Shown here: positions 53,381 to 62,677 of the stretch, piece after piece
Numbering within the stretch: position 1 is the stretch's first letter
How the letters are laid out: every line of letters begins with the position of its first letter
From: Rhizobium gallicum bv. gallicum R602sp
GTDB taxonomy: Bacteria > Pseudomonadota > Alphaproteobacteria > Rhizobiales > Rhizobiaceae
DNA: 64,000 nt
NCBI RefSeq assembly: GCF_000816845.1
Contig: NZ_CP006880.1
Coordinates: 1,178,001-1,242,000 of the forward strand
Reading direction: 5' to 3'
The notes under the pieces: generated by a model
The model's input: only the letters and a program-made list of their open reading frames with translations
The model's database searches: none
What the model was told of the DNA's origin: nothing
Translations under genes and position numbers: made by a program

Positions 53381-55119
53381 CTGTCGCCTCCCGCGATCAC
53401 GGTCAGCGTGCTACTGCGCGGAGCCGTCGAAACAGTCGCCTTATTGAGAACCTCGTCTTTCGCCCCGAAGGCCTGAAGCTGTCCATTGGCGAGTACCAGA
53501 ACAAGATTGGCGGCCGCCAAAGCACTTGGCCGGTGAGCAATAACGATGGCAATGCCCTTGCGTGCCCGGATGCCTGCGATCGCCTGAGCGAGCGCTGCCT
53601 CGCCATCGCTGTCAAGGTTCGAGTTCGGCTCATCCAGGACGACAAGAAAAGGATCGCCATAGAGCGCGCGCGCCAGGCCAATGCGCTGACGCTGCCCGGC
53701 CGAAAGCATCGATCCGTTCTCGCCGATCTGGGTATCGAAGCCCTCGGGAAACTGCACGATCATCTCATAGACGCCCGCAGCTCTTGCCGCTGCAATGATT
53801 TTCTCGGACGGGGCACTTCTGTCGAAACGCGCGATATTTTCGGCAATGGAGCCTTCGAAAAGCGACACTTCCTGCGGCAGATAGCCGATCGACCGGCCGA
53901 GCGATGACGGGTCCCACTGATCAAGGGACGCCTTGTCGAGACGCACCGCGCCGCCGATAGGTTTCCAAAGACCGACGAGTCCGCGGGCAAGCGACGATTT
54001 TCCAGATGCGCTCGGCCCGATGACGCCGACGGCGTCTCCGGCCTCTGCCTTGAACGAGATACCGCGCAGTACCATCGTCCGGGTACCAGGAACGGCAATA
54101 TGAAGCGCTTCCACGGACAGATTCGCGGTCGGTGCAGGCAGATCGACGTGCCGCTCCTCGGCCGGCAGCAATTCCAGATGCTTCGTCAGTCTGCTCCAGC
54201 TTTGCCGGGCGGCGACAAAGCCCTTCCATTGTCCGATTGCAAGCTCCACAGGTGCCAACGCCCTGCTGACGAGGATGGAACTTGCGATCATGATGCCGGG
54301 CGTCGCCTCTTGCCTGACGACCAGGATGGCGCCGACCGCAAGCACACCGGATTGCAGCATCATCCGAAGGACTTTTGAGATCGACATCAGACCGGTCGTG
54401 ACGGTCGTCGCCGAGATATGATTGGCAAGATACCGGTTGTTAACCTCGGTCCATTTGGTGGCCAGCAACGACCCGAACCCCATGGCCAACACGGCTTCGG
54501 AGTTCCGCCGTGTCGCTTCGGCAAGATTCAGTCGCCGCGCGGAAAGCTCTGCGGCAATTTTTGCCGGTTTGCGGGACTTGAATTCGGCGAGTGCTGTAAG
54601 GCCTATCAACATCACCGCACCGGCGAGCGCCGTGACACCGATCCAGAAGTGAAAGAGAAAGCACAGACCGATGTAAAAAAGCATCCACGGCATATCGAAC
54701 AGCGCCGTTGGCCCGGGGCCTGAGAGAAAACCGCGTACGGTATCGAGATCGCGGATCGACTGCAGACCGTCACCCGGCATTCGCATCCGCGAGGGCAATA
54801 GGATCAGGGAGTTGTAGACGTCGCCGCCCAAACGCTCGTCGACAGCGGCTCCGGCGCGCATCAAGAGCATCGAGCGGATAAAATCGAGCAATCCCTGGAA
54901 GATGAAGAGCGTTGCTGCGATGATCGCAAGCCCGGCAAGTGTCGGCAGGCTTCGGCCCGGAATCACCCGGTCATAGACTTGCAACATGAAGAATGAGCCA
55001 GTGAGCGCTAATATGTTGACAATGCAGCTCGTGGCTCCGACACCCAGGAAAGCGCGCTTGAGGGAAAAAAGCACCGCCACAAGGAAAGCCCGTGGTGGGC
55101 CGGATTTTTCGTTCGTCAT
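53377..55119 (-). CDS. Type I secretion ABC transporter (PrsD-like)
   Basis: 580 residues. A six-helix transmembrane domain (about 20-310) is followed by an ATPase domain: Walker A GPSASGKSS, Q-loop IGYLPQEVSLFEGSI, signature LSAGQRQRIGLARAL and Walker B FLVVLDEPNSNLD. It belongs to the PrtD/HlyB group without a leader-peptidase domain. With the PrsE-like protein it should export RTX proteins such as the neighbouring ExsH-like glycanase. The outer-membrane TolC partner is not in the window. Confidence 0.94.
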   Translation of the reverse strand: MTNEKSGPPRAFLVAVLFSLKRAFLGVGATSCIVNILALTGSFFMLQVYDRVIPGRSLPTLAGLAIIAATLFIFQGLLDFIRSMLLMRAGAAVDERLGGDVYNSLILLPSRMRMPGDGLQSIRDLDTVRGFLSGPGPTALFDMPWMLFYIGLCFLFHFWIGVTALAGAVMLIGLTALAEFKSRKPAKIAAELSARRLNLAEATRRNSEAVLAMGFGSLLATKWTEVNNRYLANHISATTVTTGLMSISKVLRMMLQSGVLAVGAILVVRQEATPGIMIASSILVSRALAPVELAIGQWKGFVAARQSWSRLTKHLELLPAEERHVDLPAPTANLSVEALHIAVPGTRTMVLRGISFKAEAGDAVGVIGPSASGKSSLARGLVGLWKPIGGAVRLDKASLDQWDPSSLGRSIGYLPQEVSLFEGSIAENIARFDRSAPSEKIIAAARAAGVYEMIVQFPEGFDTQIGENGSMLSAGQRQRIGLARALYGDPFLVVLDEPNSNLDSDGEAALAQAIAGIRARKGIAIVIAHRPSALAAANLVLVLANGQLQAFGAKDEVLNKATVSTAPRSSTLTVIAGGDS

Positions 55120-55601
55120 GCAGCGCTCCGCGGTTGTATCACCGACACGAAGCGGGAGCCTTCGTGCAGGCCATTCAACATTTGATTCTCAGTTCGATGC
55201 TATTGTTATCATCCCATGCGATCGGCGTGTTCCCGTTAAAAAACTTTCTTTCGGTCTAAATTAAGGACCGCTTTACAGCGGACGCATCTGAATGGCCGAT
55301 GTGCAGGAACGGGACGTGGCCGCGCATGCCTTGCGGACGATATTTTCACCCACTATCTCAGTCTCGGCGTTCGAGAAAATCAAGCCCCGGCCTGCAAATC
55401 CTGCTGTGGATAAGGGAGATTGCCGACGAAATTTGGCCCTGTTGGCAGCCTACGGGCTTCGAGCCGGCAACCTTTCGTTAACCATGCCGGCCTATTAATA
55501 GGGCGCTGCTTTTCCGCGATAGCAAGGCAGCATGTCGCGTAGGCTTTGAAGCTTCAGGCACGCGGCGCTTGGGCTGGATATCTTCTCCAAGGAGTTTGCA
55601 A
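55120..55601. other. Intergenic region upstream of the type I secretion operon and small protein
   Basis: About 480 bases between divergent genes. It must hold both promoters. Short frames across 55292-55498 have no ribosome site. No operator was recognised with confidence. Confidence 0.45.
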
Positions 55602-55877
55602 ATGCAGCTTATCGCTTTACCGGATACGTTCAATCTGATCGGCAACGATGCGCTTATCGTCATGAAGGCCGAAGACACGCATCAAGCCGTGTGTGTGACG
55701 AAAGATGCGCTTGCTGGCGTTCAGGCTGCGCCTGACCCACGGTGGCTGCCGCAGGATCTGAGCGTACTCGAACTTATTGCAAGCCGGAAATTCGATCATG
55801 GCGAGATCGCCTTCGATGGCCGCATCTGGATCACGGCGAAGGATGTCCAGAACTGGCATAAAATGACGCGGCACTAA
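55602..55877 (+). CDS. Small hypothetical protein
   Basis: 91 residues from the ATG at 55602, with AAGGAG upstream; a longer reading from 55569 is less likely. It is a mixed alpha/beta protein with no signal peptide (MQLIALPDTFNLIGNDALIV, ending DGRIWITAKDVQNWHKMTRH). I do not recognise the family. It precedes phoX by 126 bases with a PhoB-box-like repeat between them. Confidence 0.55.
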   Translation: MQLIALPDTFNLIGNDALIVMKAEDTHQAVCVTKDALAGVQAAPDPRWLPQDLSVLELIASRKFDHGEIAFDGRIWITAKDVQNWHKMTRH

Positions 55878-55919
55878 ATCCAACCGACCGCGACCGGTTA
55901 CGAGCGAGCGGTAAGACAA

Positions 55920-55937
55920 CTGTCGCATTTCCGTAAT
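55920..55937 (+). promoter_or_regulatory. PhoB-box-like repeat upstream of phoX
   Basis: CTGTCGC-ATTT-CCGTAAT matches the CTGTCAT-N4-CTGTCAT consensus at 10 of 14 conserved positions, with the AT-rich spacer and 11-bp period expected. It lies 67 bases before the phoX start. Confidence 0.45.
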
Positions 55938-56003
55938 ATCCCAGCCCTAAGTTTAGAATGGCTCCAAAACTAGGGGGCCGTTCTCAACTTTGGAGCCAGT
56001 CCC

Positions 56004-57992
56004 ATGAACGAACATCTTTCTCAAAAGATATTCCCCACGACGCAACTTGAAGACGCAGATGGCGAAGGCCACAATTCAAGCCTCAATCCGACCATGGGCG
56101 AAATCATCAGCAAGCGCTTTTCGCGCCGTAGTTTCCTCCAGGGTTCGCTTGCAGTTGCCGCCATTACCGCGACCGTCAGCCCTGTGGCGTTGATGACAGC
56201 GGAAAAGGCGCGCGCGAATGGCGCTTCGGCCTTCTCCTTCCCGGAAGTCGAGGCCGGCGTGGATGCCAATCATCACGTCGCCGAAGGGTACAACGCCGAC
56301 GTCCTTTTGCGTTGGGGTGACGCGCTCTTCCCGGACGCACCGGCCTTCGACCCGACCAAGCAGACGGCAGAAGCGCAGCGCCGGCAATTCGGGTACAACA
56401 ACGACTATGTCGGCTTCATCCCGCTTGAAGGTTCTTCGACCCACGGGCTGCTTGTCGTAAATCACGAATATACGAACCCGCACCTGATGTTTCCCGGTAT
56501 CGTCAAGATCGTCGACGGGAAGATCTCCCAGAGCAAGCTCAGCAAGGAACAGGTCGACGTCGAAATGGCCGCGCATGGCGGCACGATCGTCGAGATCCGC
56601 AAGGTCGACGGAAAGTGGCAGGTCGTCCCGGAAGGCCGCTACAACCGCCGCATCACCTCTACCACGGAAATGCAGCTTACCGGCCCGGCCGCCGGTCATG
56701 ATCGGGTCAAGACCTCAGCCGACGCCACCGGCACGCGCGTCATCGGCACGCTCAACAACTGTGCTGGCGGTGTGACCCCCTGGGGAACCTACATCATGGC
56801 TGAAGAGAATTTCCACGGCTATTTCTCCGGCGAACTGCCGGAAGGCCATAAGGAAGCCGCCAATTACAAGCGCTACGGCGTGCCGGAAGGCGGATACGAC
56901 TGGGCCAATTATTACGACCGCTTCGACCTCTCCAAGGAACCGAACGAACCGAATCGCTTTGGCTGGATCGTCGAAGTCGACGTCATGGATCCGACCGCGA
57001 TCCCGAAGAAGCGCACCGCTCTTGGCCGTACCAAGCATGAGGGAGCGGCATCGATCGTCAGCAAGGACGGCCGTGTTGTCTTCTATCTCGGCGACGATGA
57101 ACGCTTCGACTATGTCTATAAGTTCGTGTCGTCGGGAACGTTCAATGCGAACGACCGTGCCGCCAATCTTGATCTCCTCGATGAGGGCACGCTTTACGTG
57201 GCCAAATTTGCCGAGGACGGTACGTTGCAGTGGCTACCGCTCATCTTCGGCCAGGGACCGCTGACAGCCGAAAACGGTTTTGCCAGCCAGGCCGACGTTC
57301 TCATCGAGACGCGTCGCGCCGCCGACATTATCGGCGCAACGAAAATGGACCGGCCGGAAGACATCGAACCGAACGCCGTCAACGGCAAGGTTTATGTCAT
57401 GCTGACCAACAACAGCAAGCGCAAGGCCGATCAGGTGGACGCCGCAAATCCCCGACCCGACAACGCCTTCGGTCACATCATCGAGATCACCGAGGATGGC
57501 GGCGATTACTCCGCAACTTCAGGCAAATGGGAAGTTCTCTTAAAGTGCGGCGATCCTGCGGTTGCCGAAGTCGGCGCGACGTTCTCGACCGAAACTTCCA
57601 AGAACGGCTGGTTCGGCATGCCGGACAACTGCGCCGTCGATTCGGCCGGCCGTCTTTGGGTCGCAACGGACGGCAATAACAACAAGGCCACCGGCCGCAC
57701 TGACGGCCTTTGGGCTGTCGACACCGAGGGTGACGCCCGCGCCACCTCTCGCCTGTTCTTCCGCGTCCCGGTCGGTGCCGAGCTCTGTGGTCCGCTCTTT
57801 GCCCCGGATGACGAAACGGCTTTCGTCGCCGTGCAGCATCCCGGGGACGGCGGTGATGACTGGGCGGGCCATGGCCGCCCATCCTATTACGAAGATCTTT
57901 CCACCAGGTGGCCAGACTTCAAGGATGACATGCCAGTGCGTCCGTCTGTACTTGCCATCACTAAGATCGGCGGCGGCAAGATCGGCATCTGA
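56004..57992 (+). CDS. phoX: PhoX-family alkaline phosphatase (Tat-exported)
   Basis: 662 residues. The twin-arginine signal RFSRRSFLQGSLAVAAITAT lies at about 36-55, so it folds in the cytoplasm and is exported to the periplasm. The DUF839/PhoX pattern is clear: VVNHEYTNPHLMFPG, NNCAGGVTPWGTYIMAEENF, EPNRFGWIVEVDVMDP, ATDGNNNKA. PhoX enzymes need Ca and Fe and release phosphate from many esters under phosphate limitation. A PhoB-like box sits upstream and a strong terminator follows. Confidence 0.93.
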   Translation: MNEHLSQKIFPTTQLEDADGEGHNSSLNPTMGEIISKRFSRRSFLQGSLAVAAITATVSPVALMTAEKARANGASAFSFPEVEAGVDANHHVAEGYNADVLLRWGDALFPDAPAFDPTKQTAEAQRRQFGYNNDYVGFIPLEGSSTHGLLVVNHEYTNPHLMFPGIVKIVDGKISQSKLSKEQVDVEMAAHGGTIVEIRKVDGKWQVVPEGRYNRRITSTTEMQLTGPAAGHDRVKTSADATGTRVIGTLNNCAGGVTPWGTYIMAEENFHGYFSGELPEGHKEAANYKRYGVPEGGYDWANYYDRFDLSKEPNEPNRFGWIVEVDVMDPTAIPKKRTALGRTKHEGAASIVSKDGRVVFYLGDDERFDYVYKFVSSGTFNANDRAANLDLLDEGTLYVAKFAEDGTLQWLPLIFGQGPLTAENGFASQADVLIETRRAADIIGATKMDRPEDIEPNAVNGKVYVMLTNNSKRKADQVDAANPRPDNAFGHIIEITEDGGDYSATSGKWEVLLKCGDPAVAEVGATFSTETSKNGWFGMPDNCAVDSAGRLWVATDGNNNKATGRTDGLWAVDTEGDARATSRLFFRVPVGAELCGPLFAPDDETAFVAVQHPGDGGDDWAGHGRPSYYEDLSTRWPDFKDDMPVRPSVLAITKIGGGKIGI

Positions 57993-58018
57993 GACGGCGC
58001 GTTGACACAGCCTTTGTT

Positions 58019-58045
58019 AGCCGGGACGAGTCCGTCGTCCCGGCT
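58019..58045 (+). terminator. Hairpin terminator after phoX
   Basis: Perfect 11-bp arms AGCCGGGACGA and TCGTCCCGGCT with a five-base loop, 27 bases after the phoX stop, followed by ATTGTTGG. Likely intrinsic terminator. Confidence 0.7.
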
Positions 58046-58168
58046 ATTGTTGGCCGCCGGAACACAATTTTGTCTGCATCCCATGCCCTCTCGCGTCACA
58101 AAAACTTCATGCACTTCTGCGAAAGCTTTGGCCAAACGATTTGCGCATCCTTTCGATAAGAATTCTTC

Positions 58169-58993
58169 ATGACCTCGTCCTCAGTCTCCACCCGCCTGTC
58201 ACCGGCGGCCTCGCAACGGCTTTTGCTCCTGGCAAATACGGCACTGAAAGCGGGGCAAACCGCCCGCAGATCGCTAAAGCGGCGGCTGGTGAGCGAGATC
58301 GTCTCGAAGGCTCCGCGTGACTACCAGACGGAAATCGACGTGGCGGTCGAGCGGATCATCGTCGATGAGGTGGCGAAAGCCTTTCCCACTTACGCGATCA
58401 AAGGAGAGGAAGCCGTCGGCAATCGTGATGCCGAGGCCAGCACACCTGTCATCTATATCGACCCGATCGACGGCACGACAAACTACGCATGGGGCATTCC
58501 GCATTTCGGCATGACGATTTCGATCGCCGAAGGTGACCGCATCGTGGCTGGTGTCATCTATGATGCGATGCAGGATGAACTGTTCAGCGCGGAGGCCGGC
58601 GGCGGCGCTTATCTCAACGGCGAACCGATCCGCTGCATCGAGAACGCCGAAATCGAAAGCGTCCTAATCGGCGCTGGACTGCCCGTTCCAGGACAAGTGA
58701 AAGCCGTCAGCGAGGACACTTACTTCACCGCGCTCAAGCGGCTGATGGTCAATACGGCTGGTGTGCGGCGGCTGGGCTCAGCAGCACTTTCGATTGCCTA
58801 TGTGGCATGCGGACGGCTGGACGGCTTTTTCGAAGACGGCCTGTCGTTGCATGATTATGGCGCGTCGGTCCTTCTGGTCGAAGAGGCTGGCGGACAGGTT
58901 TCGGCCTTTTCCGGCGGGCCGGTCACGGCAAACGGCGATATCCTCGCCGCAAATAGGGCGATCCATCCGTGGCTTGTCCAGGGGTTTAACTGA
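58169..58993 (+). CDS. Inositol monophosphatase-family phosphatase
   Basis: 274 residues. Metal-binding motifs are in place: GEEA at the first acidic site, DPIDGTTN as the hallmark and GSAALSIAYVACGRLDGFFE near the C-terminus; the third metal site reads LSLHDYGAS. The family removes phosphate from myo-inositol-1-phosphate, histidinol-phosphate or PAP. It lies nine bases from the end of a glycerophosphodiesterase gene on the other strand, so myo-inositol phosphate is an attractive substrate; histidinol-phosphate is the alternative. Confidence 0.85.
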   Translation: MTSSSVSTRLSPAASQRLLLLANTALKAGQTARRSLKRRLVSEIVSKAPRDYQTEIDVAVERIIVDEVAKAFPTYAIKGEEAVGNRDAEASTPVIYIDPIDGTTNYAWGIPHFGMTISIAEGDRIVAGVIYDAMQDELFSAEAGGGAYLNGEPIRCIENAEIESVLIGAGLPVPGQVKAVSEDTYFTALKRLMVNTAGVRRLGSAALSIAYVACGRLDGFFEDGLSLHDYGASVLLVEEAGGQVSAFSGGPVTANGDILAANRAIHPWLVQGFN

Positions 58994-59002
58994 GCTGGGG
59001 AC

Positions 59003-59851
59003 TTACAGGTGCTTGACCAGCAGCGCTTCCAGCCCGACCGGATCGTCGGTCGTGATTTGATCCGCTTTCAGGTCAAGAAGCCGGCGAACCTTCGGCAAGA
59101 CTTCGGGAACGGCTGCCGTGACGGTATAGGCATCGACGCGGCGGCCAGCGCGATGGAAGGCGTCAATGAGATCATAACCTGCAGCGTCGGCGAAGAGTAC
59201 CAGTTCGTAATTGAGATAGAACATTCGCGCGCGCGGCGATGCCTTCAGCGCTGTTTCCACGAAGCCTGCGAAGTCGCGGCTTTCGATCAAGCGCTCAATC
59301 GCCCCGTCGTAGCAAGGGTCATAGCCGATCGGCATGTCGGGAACCGCGCCGGAAAGCCGTTCGACGGCTGCAGCGTCGCCTCCAGACAGAATGACCGATC
59401 GCGCGACCGGCGACATTGCTGCGGCAAAGGCGGTAATATCCACGTCGCGAATACTCGCCGACGCCTCCTTGAGATCCAACTGCAGGACGGCATTTTCATC
59501 GCATTCGCCCGCAAGAAGAAGCTGCCCGAGATCGTCGATCAGCATCACCGGGTGATCTGCCGGCACGCCGGCATCATCGCGAAGTTGCAAGCCACGCAGA
59601 TACTCCTGCGAAGCATTCACGACACGGCCCGTGCCCGTCGTGGCCCGATCGAGTGTTTCATCGTGAAGAACCGCAAAACCTTCGCCGCAAAAACGAATGA
59701 GATCTATCTCGACGCTGGCGCCGAGCAACATGCCTTCGGCGATCCGCTGGCGCGTGAATGAGATGTCACCGGCGAAGCGATGGCCACGATGCCATTTCAG
59801 CCATGTCCGGTGCGCACCTGTATCGACGGCAATCCCTCTGCGGTCAGACAT
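59003..59851 (-). CDS. Glycerophosphodiester phosphodiesterase family protein
   Basis: 282 residues from the ATG at 59851; longer upstream readings lie inside the ABC gene. HRGH near residue 22, then VEIDLIRFCGEGFAVLHDET and LDRATTGTGRV are the catalytic GDPD signatures. No signal peptide, so it is cytoplasmic and would hydrolyse imported glycerophosphodiesters to glycerol-3-phosphate and an alcohol. It overlaps the ATP-binding gene by eight bases, and is the last gene of the transporter operon. Confidence 0.9.
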   Translation of the reverse strand: MSDRRGIAVDTGAHRTWLKWHRGHRFAGDISFTRQRIAEGMLLGASVEIDLIRFCGEGFAVLHDETLDRATTGTGRVVNASQEYLRGLQLRDDAGVPADHPVMLIDDLGQLLLAGECDENAVLQLDLKEASASIRDVDITAFAAAMSPVARSVILSGGDAAAVERLSGAVPDMPIGYDPCYDGAIERLIESRDFAGFVETALKASPRARMFYLNYELVLFADAAGYDLIDAFHRAGRRVDAYTVTAAVPEVLPKVRRLLDLKADQITTDDPVGLEALLVKHL

Positions 59852-60923
59852 GTCCGAGCATCCGATCGGTTTGCAGCTCGCCGGCGGCGGCCGACCGATG
59901 GACGAGCTTGTTGTCACGAAAGGCGAAATAGGCGGTGGCTGCCGGTTCCACAAGGGAGCCCCTTGTCCAATCGACATCCGGTGCCGTCATGGCCTTGAGC
60001 CGCGTGCCGTCTGCAAGGTCGATATCGACGATCCTGTGAGTGCCGAAATCGATGCTGCGATGCACGATTCCGGCGCCTGACTTCTTTGTCCGGCTGAGCG
60101 AGAGCGCTTCCGGTCGGAAGGCGAGCACGAGATCGCCGTCTTCGACCGGAACTGTAAGCGAAAAGTCCGGATGTTCGCTGATCCCGTTGCGGACCTTCAC
60201 GCGAACGAAATTCATGGAGCCGATAAAACCTGCCACGAATTCGGTCTTCGGTTCGCGGTAAATGAGGTCCGGCGATGCGGTCTGTTCCGTGCCGCCATCC
60301 CGCATGACGACGACCCGGTCGGCAAGCGCCAGTGCCTCGTCCTGCCCATGAGTGACAAACAGGGTCGTGATGCCCAGGCGCTGCTGGATGTCGCGCACCT
60401 CTTCCCGCAGGCGCTCGCGCAAATGCTGGTCGAGACTGGCAAAAGGCTCGTCGAGCAGCAGGATCTTCGGCTCGAGCACGAGCGAGCGCGCCAGCGCCAC
60501 GCGCTGCTGCTGCCCGCCCGAAAGTTGTGTCGTCATCCGCTTTCCGTAGTTGGAAAGGCCGACAAGTGCGAGCGCGCTTTCAACCCGCTCGGTGATCTCG
60601 GGTTTCGGCAGCCTGCGTATCCTCAACCCGAATGCAATATTGTTGAAGACGTCCATATGCGTCCAGAGCGCATGGCTTTGAAACACCATCCCTGTCGGGC
60701 GCTTCTCCGGCGCAAGTGTCGTAACATCCTTGGCGTCGATGAGAATTGAACCTGCGCTCGGTCGCTCGAAACCGCCGATCATGCGAAGAAGCGTCGACTT
60801 TCCGGACCCCGATGGTCCGAGCAGGCAGACGAGCTCGCCATCATCGACATCGAGCGAGAAATCGCGCACCGCGAACGAAGCGCCGAAGGCCTTTGAAATC
60901 CCTTTGATCGTCAAGCGTGCCAT
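59844..60923 (-). CDS. ABC transporter ATP-binding protein (PotA/AfuC/UgpC type)
   Basis: 359 residues. Walker A GPSGSGKST at about 36-44, Q-loop MVFQSHALWTHMDVFNNI, signature LSGGQQQRVALARSL, Walker B ILLLDEPFASLD, His in FVTHGQDEAL. The C-terminal 110 residues are a TOBE/MOI-type regulatory domain. It energises the two permeases upstream; a 36-base gap separates it from the second permease. Confidence 0.94.
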   Translation of the reverse strand: MARLTIKGISKAFGASFAVRDFSLDVDDGELVCLLGPSGSGKSTLLRMIGGFERPSAGSILIDAKDVTTLAPEKRPTGMVFQSHALWTHMDVFNNIAFGLRIRRLPKPEITERVESALALVGLSNYGKRMTTQLSGGQQQRVALARSLVLEPKILLLDEPFASLDQHLRERLREEVRDIQQRLGITTLFVTHGQDEALALADRVVVMRDGGTEQTASPDLIYREPKTEFVAGFIGSMNFVRVKVRNGISEHPDFSLTVPVEDGDLVLAFRPEALSLSRTKKSGAGIVHRSIDFGTHRIVDIDLADGTRLKAMTAPDVDWTRGSLVEPAATAYFAFRDNKLVHRSAAAGELQTDRMLGHV

Positions 60924-60959
60924 CTCAAGCCTTTCTTCGGGTCATGCCCCATCCGCACG

Positions 60960-61787
60960 TCACGCGCCAAAGCCGCGGGCAAAGGCACCCGTTCCAACGA
61001 CACGGCGGGCAAACATCAGCGCGATGAAGGACGGCACCCACAACAGGACCGAGAGGACTGCGCCGTACTGCACGACGATCTGATTGTTGATGAAGGTGAT
61101 CATCAATACCGGCATGGTTCGGACTTCAGGAGCACCGATCAGCCACGCTCCCTCCGTTTCGTAGAAGGTACCAACAAAGGTGAGCAGAAGCGCAGCCGCA
61201 ATTGTCGGTGCAGCCTGCGGAAGGGTGATCGACCAGAACACCCGCAGTGGTGCGGCACCTGCATCCCGGGCCGCTTCCTCCATGCGCCGGTCAACGTTCT
61301 GGAACGCCGCGACAGGGATCCAGATCATCAGCATGAGGGTGCCGACGAGCTGGATCAGGACGACACCCCAGAACGTGCTGATCAGGCCGAGCTGCAGGAA
61401 GATGCCGGCGATCGCGACAAGCAGTCCGAACTTCGGGAAGGCGTGCGAAGCAAGAAAGGACAGGAAGAGGATGTTCCTGCCCGGAAAGGTCATGCGCGCA
61501 AATGCGTAAGCCGCCGGCAGGCAGATGACGGCCGACAGCAGCGTCACGGTCGCCGTCAGCCGAAGGCTGAGAAAAAGCGATTCCCAGACGTCGGAGCGCG
61601 ATAGCGTCTGTGACCAGAAGCGCAACCCGAACTGCTGCGGAATGACAGAGGGATAGCGCCAAACCTCGGTAAAGGCCCAGGTTCCGACAACAATCAGCGG
61701 AAGCGCGATGAACAGGGTCAGCAGCGCCGCAAACAGGATGCCAACCCAATCAATCCTTGCCGCACTGGCAGTTGTACCATGGATCAT
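60960..61787 (-). CDS. ABC transporter permease (second)
   Basis: 275 residues from the ATG at 61787, overlapping the first permease stop as ATGA; a longer upstream frame is antisense-like. Six membrane helices. The EAA loop reads EEAARDAGAAPLRVFWSITL. It belongs to the binding-protein-dependent inner-membrane component family of the PotC/AfuB type. Confidence 0.92.
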   Translation of the reverse strand: MIHGTTASAARIDWVGILFAALLTLFIALPLIVVGTWAFTEVWRYPSVIPQQFGLRFWSQTLSRSDVWESLFLSLRLTATVTLLSAVICLPAAYAFARMTFPGRNILFLSFLASHAFPKFGLLVAIAGIFLQLGLISTFWGVVLIQLVGTLMLMIWIPVAAFQNVDRRMEEAARDAGAAPLRVFWSITLPQAAPTIAAALLLTFVGTFYETEGAWLIGAPEVRTMPVLMITFINNQIVVQYGAVLSVLLWVPSFIALMFARRVVGTGAFARGFGA

Positions 61788-62677
61788 CGACCGCCCTCCC
61801 GGTTTTTCGCGATCGAGCGAACATAGAAGATCCCGAACACCAGGCAGAAGCCGAAGGTGATCACCGCTTGCGTCAGAGCATTCAGCGGGTCGTTGAGGTC
61901 GGAGAACGTGCGTTGCATGAACGGCCCCATCATCTCGGGCGAAGCTGGACCAAGCACGTAAGGCAGCGTGAAGGACGAAAAGATGCCGAGGATGGCGAAG
62001 GAGGCCGTGACCAGAAACGAATTGCCCATTCGCGGCAGGATAATTGAAGCGAAGACCCGCAACGGAGAAGCACCGACATCGCGCGCAGCTTCGATCGAGC
62101 TTTTGGCGATATTGCCCAATCCGGCCGCCAGCATCAGCACCGTCAGGGGAAGATTGTCCCAGACGAGGCCGATCACTGGTCCCCAGGGCGTCAGATATGG
62201 AGACGGCAGCTTTGGCAGGCCGGTCGCGTTCAGGAGGATGTCGACGGTGCCGTTCGGACCGATCGTGCGGATAAGCGCGTAGGAGAGGATGATCGACGGG
62301 ACGAACATCGGAAAGATTGCAAGGCCTTGGACATAGGCTGCGAGCCGTCCCCGCGAAAAGCGCAGATACAGCGCGATCGGTAGGCCTGTCGCGAGAAGCA
62401 GCAGGCCGCAAACCAGTGTCGTCCAAAGCGTAAGCCAGAGATTGGCCAGGCTATAGGTATCGCTGAAGAAAAAGCGATAGGAGGCAAGCGAAAAGACAGT
62501 AGCGCCGTCCGGTTGGCGCACGAAAACCGTGCCGATGACTGCGGCGATGATCGGATACACGATCAGCCAGCCCAGCAGAAGCACCGGCACGGCGACGAGA
62601 AGAAGCCCTGCCGAAGCGTTCGTGGCGGCTGGTGCGCGCCAGCGCGCCAGCGATCGTAGCGCAAACTCCCTGCGCAT
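61784..62677 (-). CDS. ABC transporter permease (first)
   Basis: 297 residues, six or seven membrane helices. The EAA loop reads EAARDVGASPLRVFASIILP. It starts in an ATGA overlap with the substrate-binding protein gene. Pairs with the second permease as a PotB/AfuB-type heterodimer. Confidence 0.92.
   Translation of the reverse strand: MRREFALRSLARWRAPAATNASAGLLLVAVPVLLLGWLIVYPIIAAVIGTVFVRQPDGATVFSLASYRFFFSDTYSLANLWLTLWTTLVCGLLLLATGLPIALYLRFSRGRLAAYVQGLAIFPMFVPSIILSYALIRTIGPNGTVDILLNATGLPKLPSPYLTPWGPVIGLVWDNLPLTVLMLAAGLGNIAKSSIEAARDVGASPLRVFASIILPRMGNSFLVTASFAILGIFSSFTLPYVLGPASPEMMGPFMQRTFSDLNDPLNALTQAVITFGFCLVFGIFYVRSIAKNREGGR

Noticed and set aside
55292..55498. Overlapping short plus-strand frames before the small protein at 55602
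   Set aside because: No ribosome site and two competing frames; likely untranslated leader or spacer.
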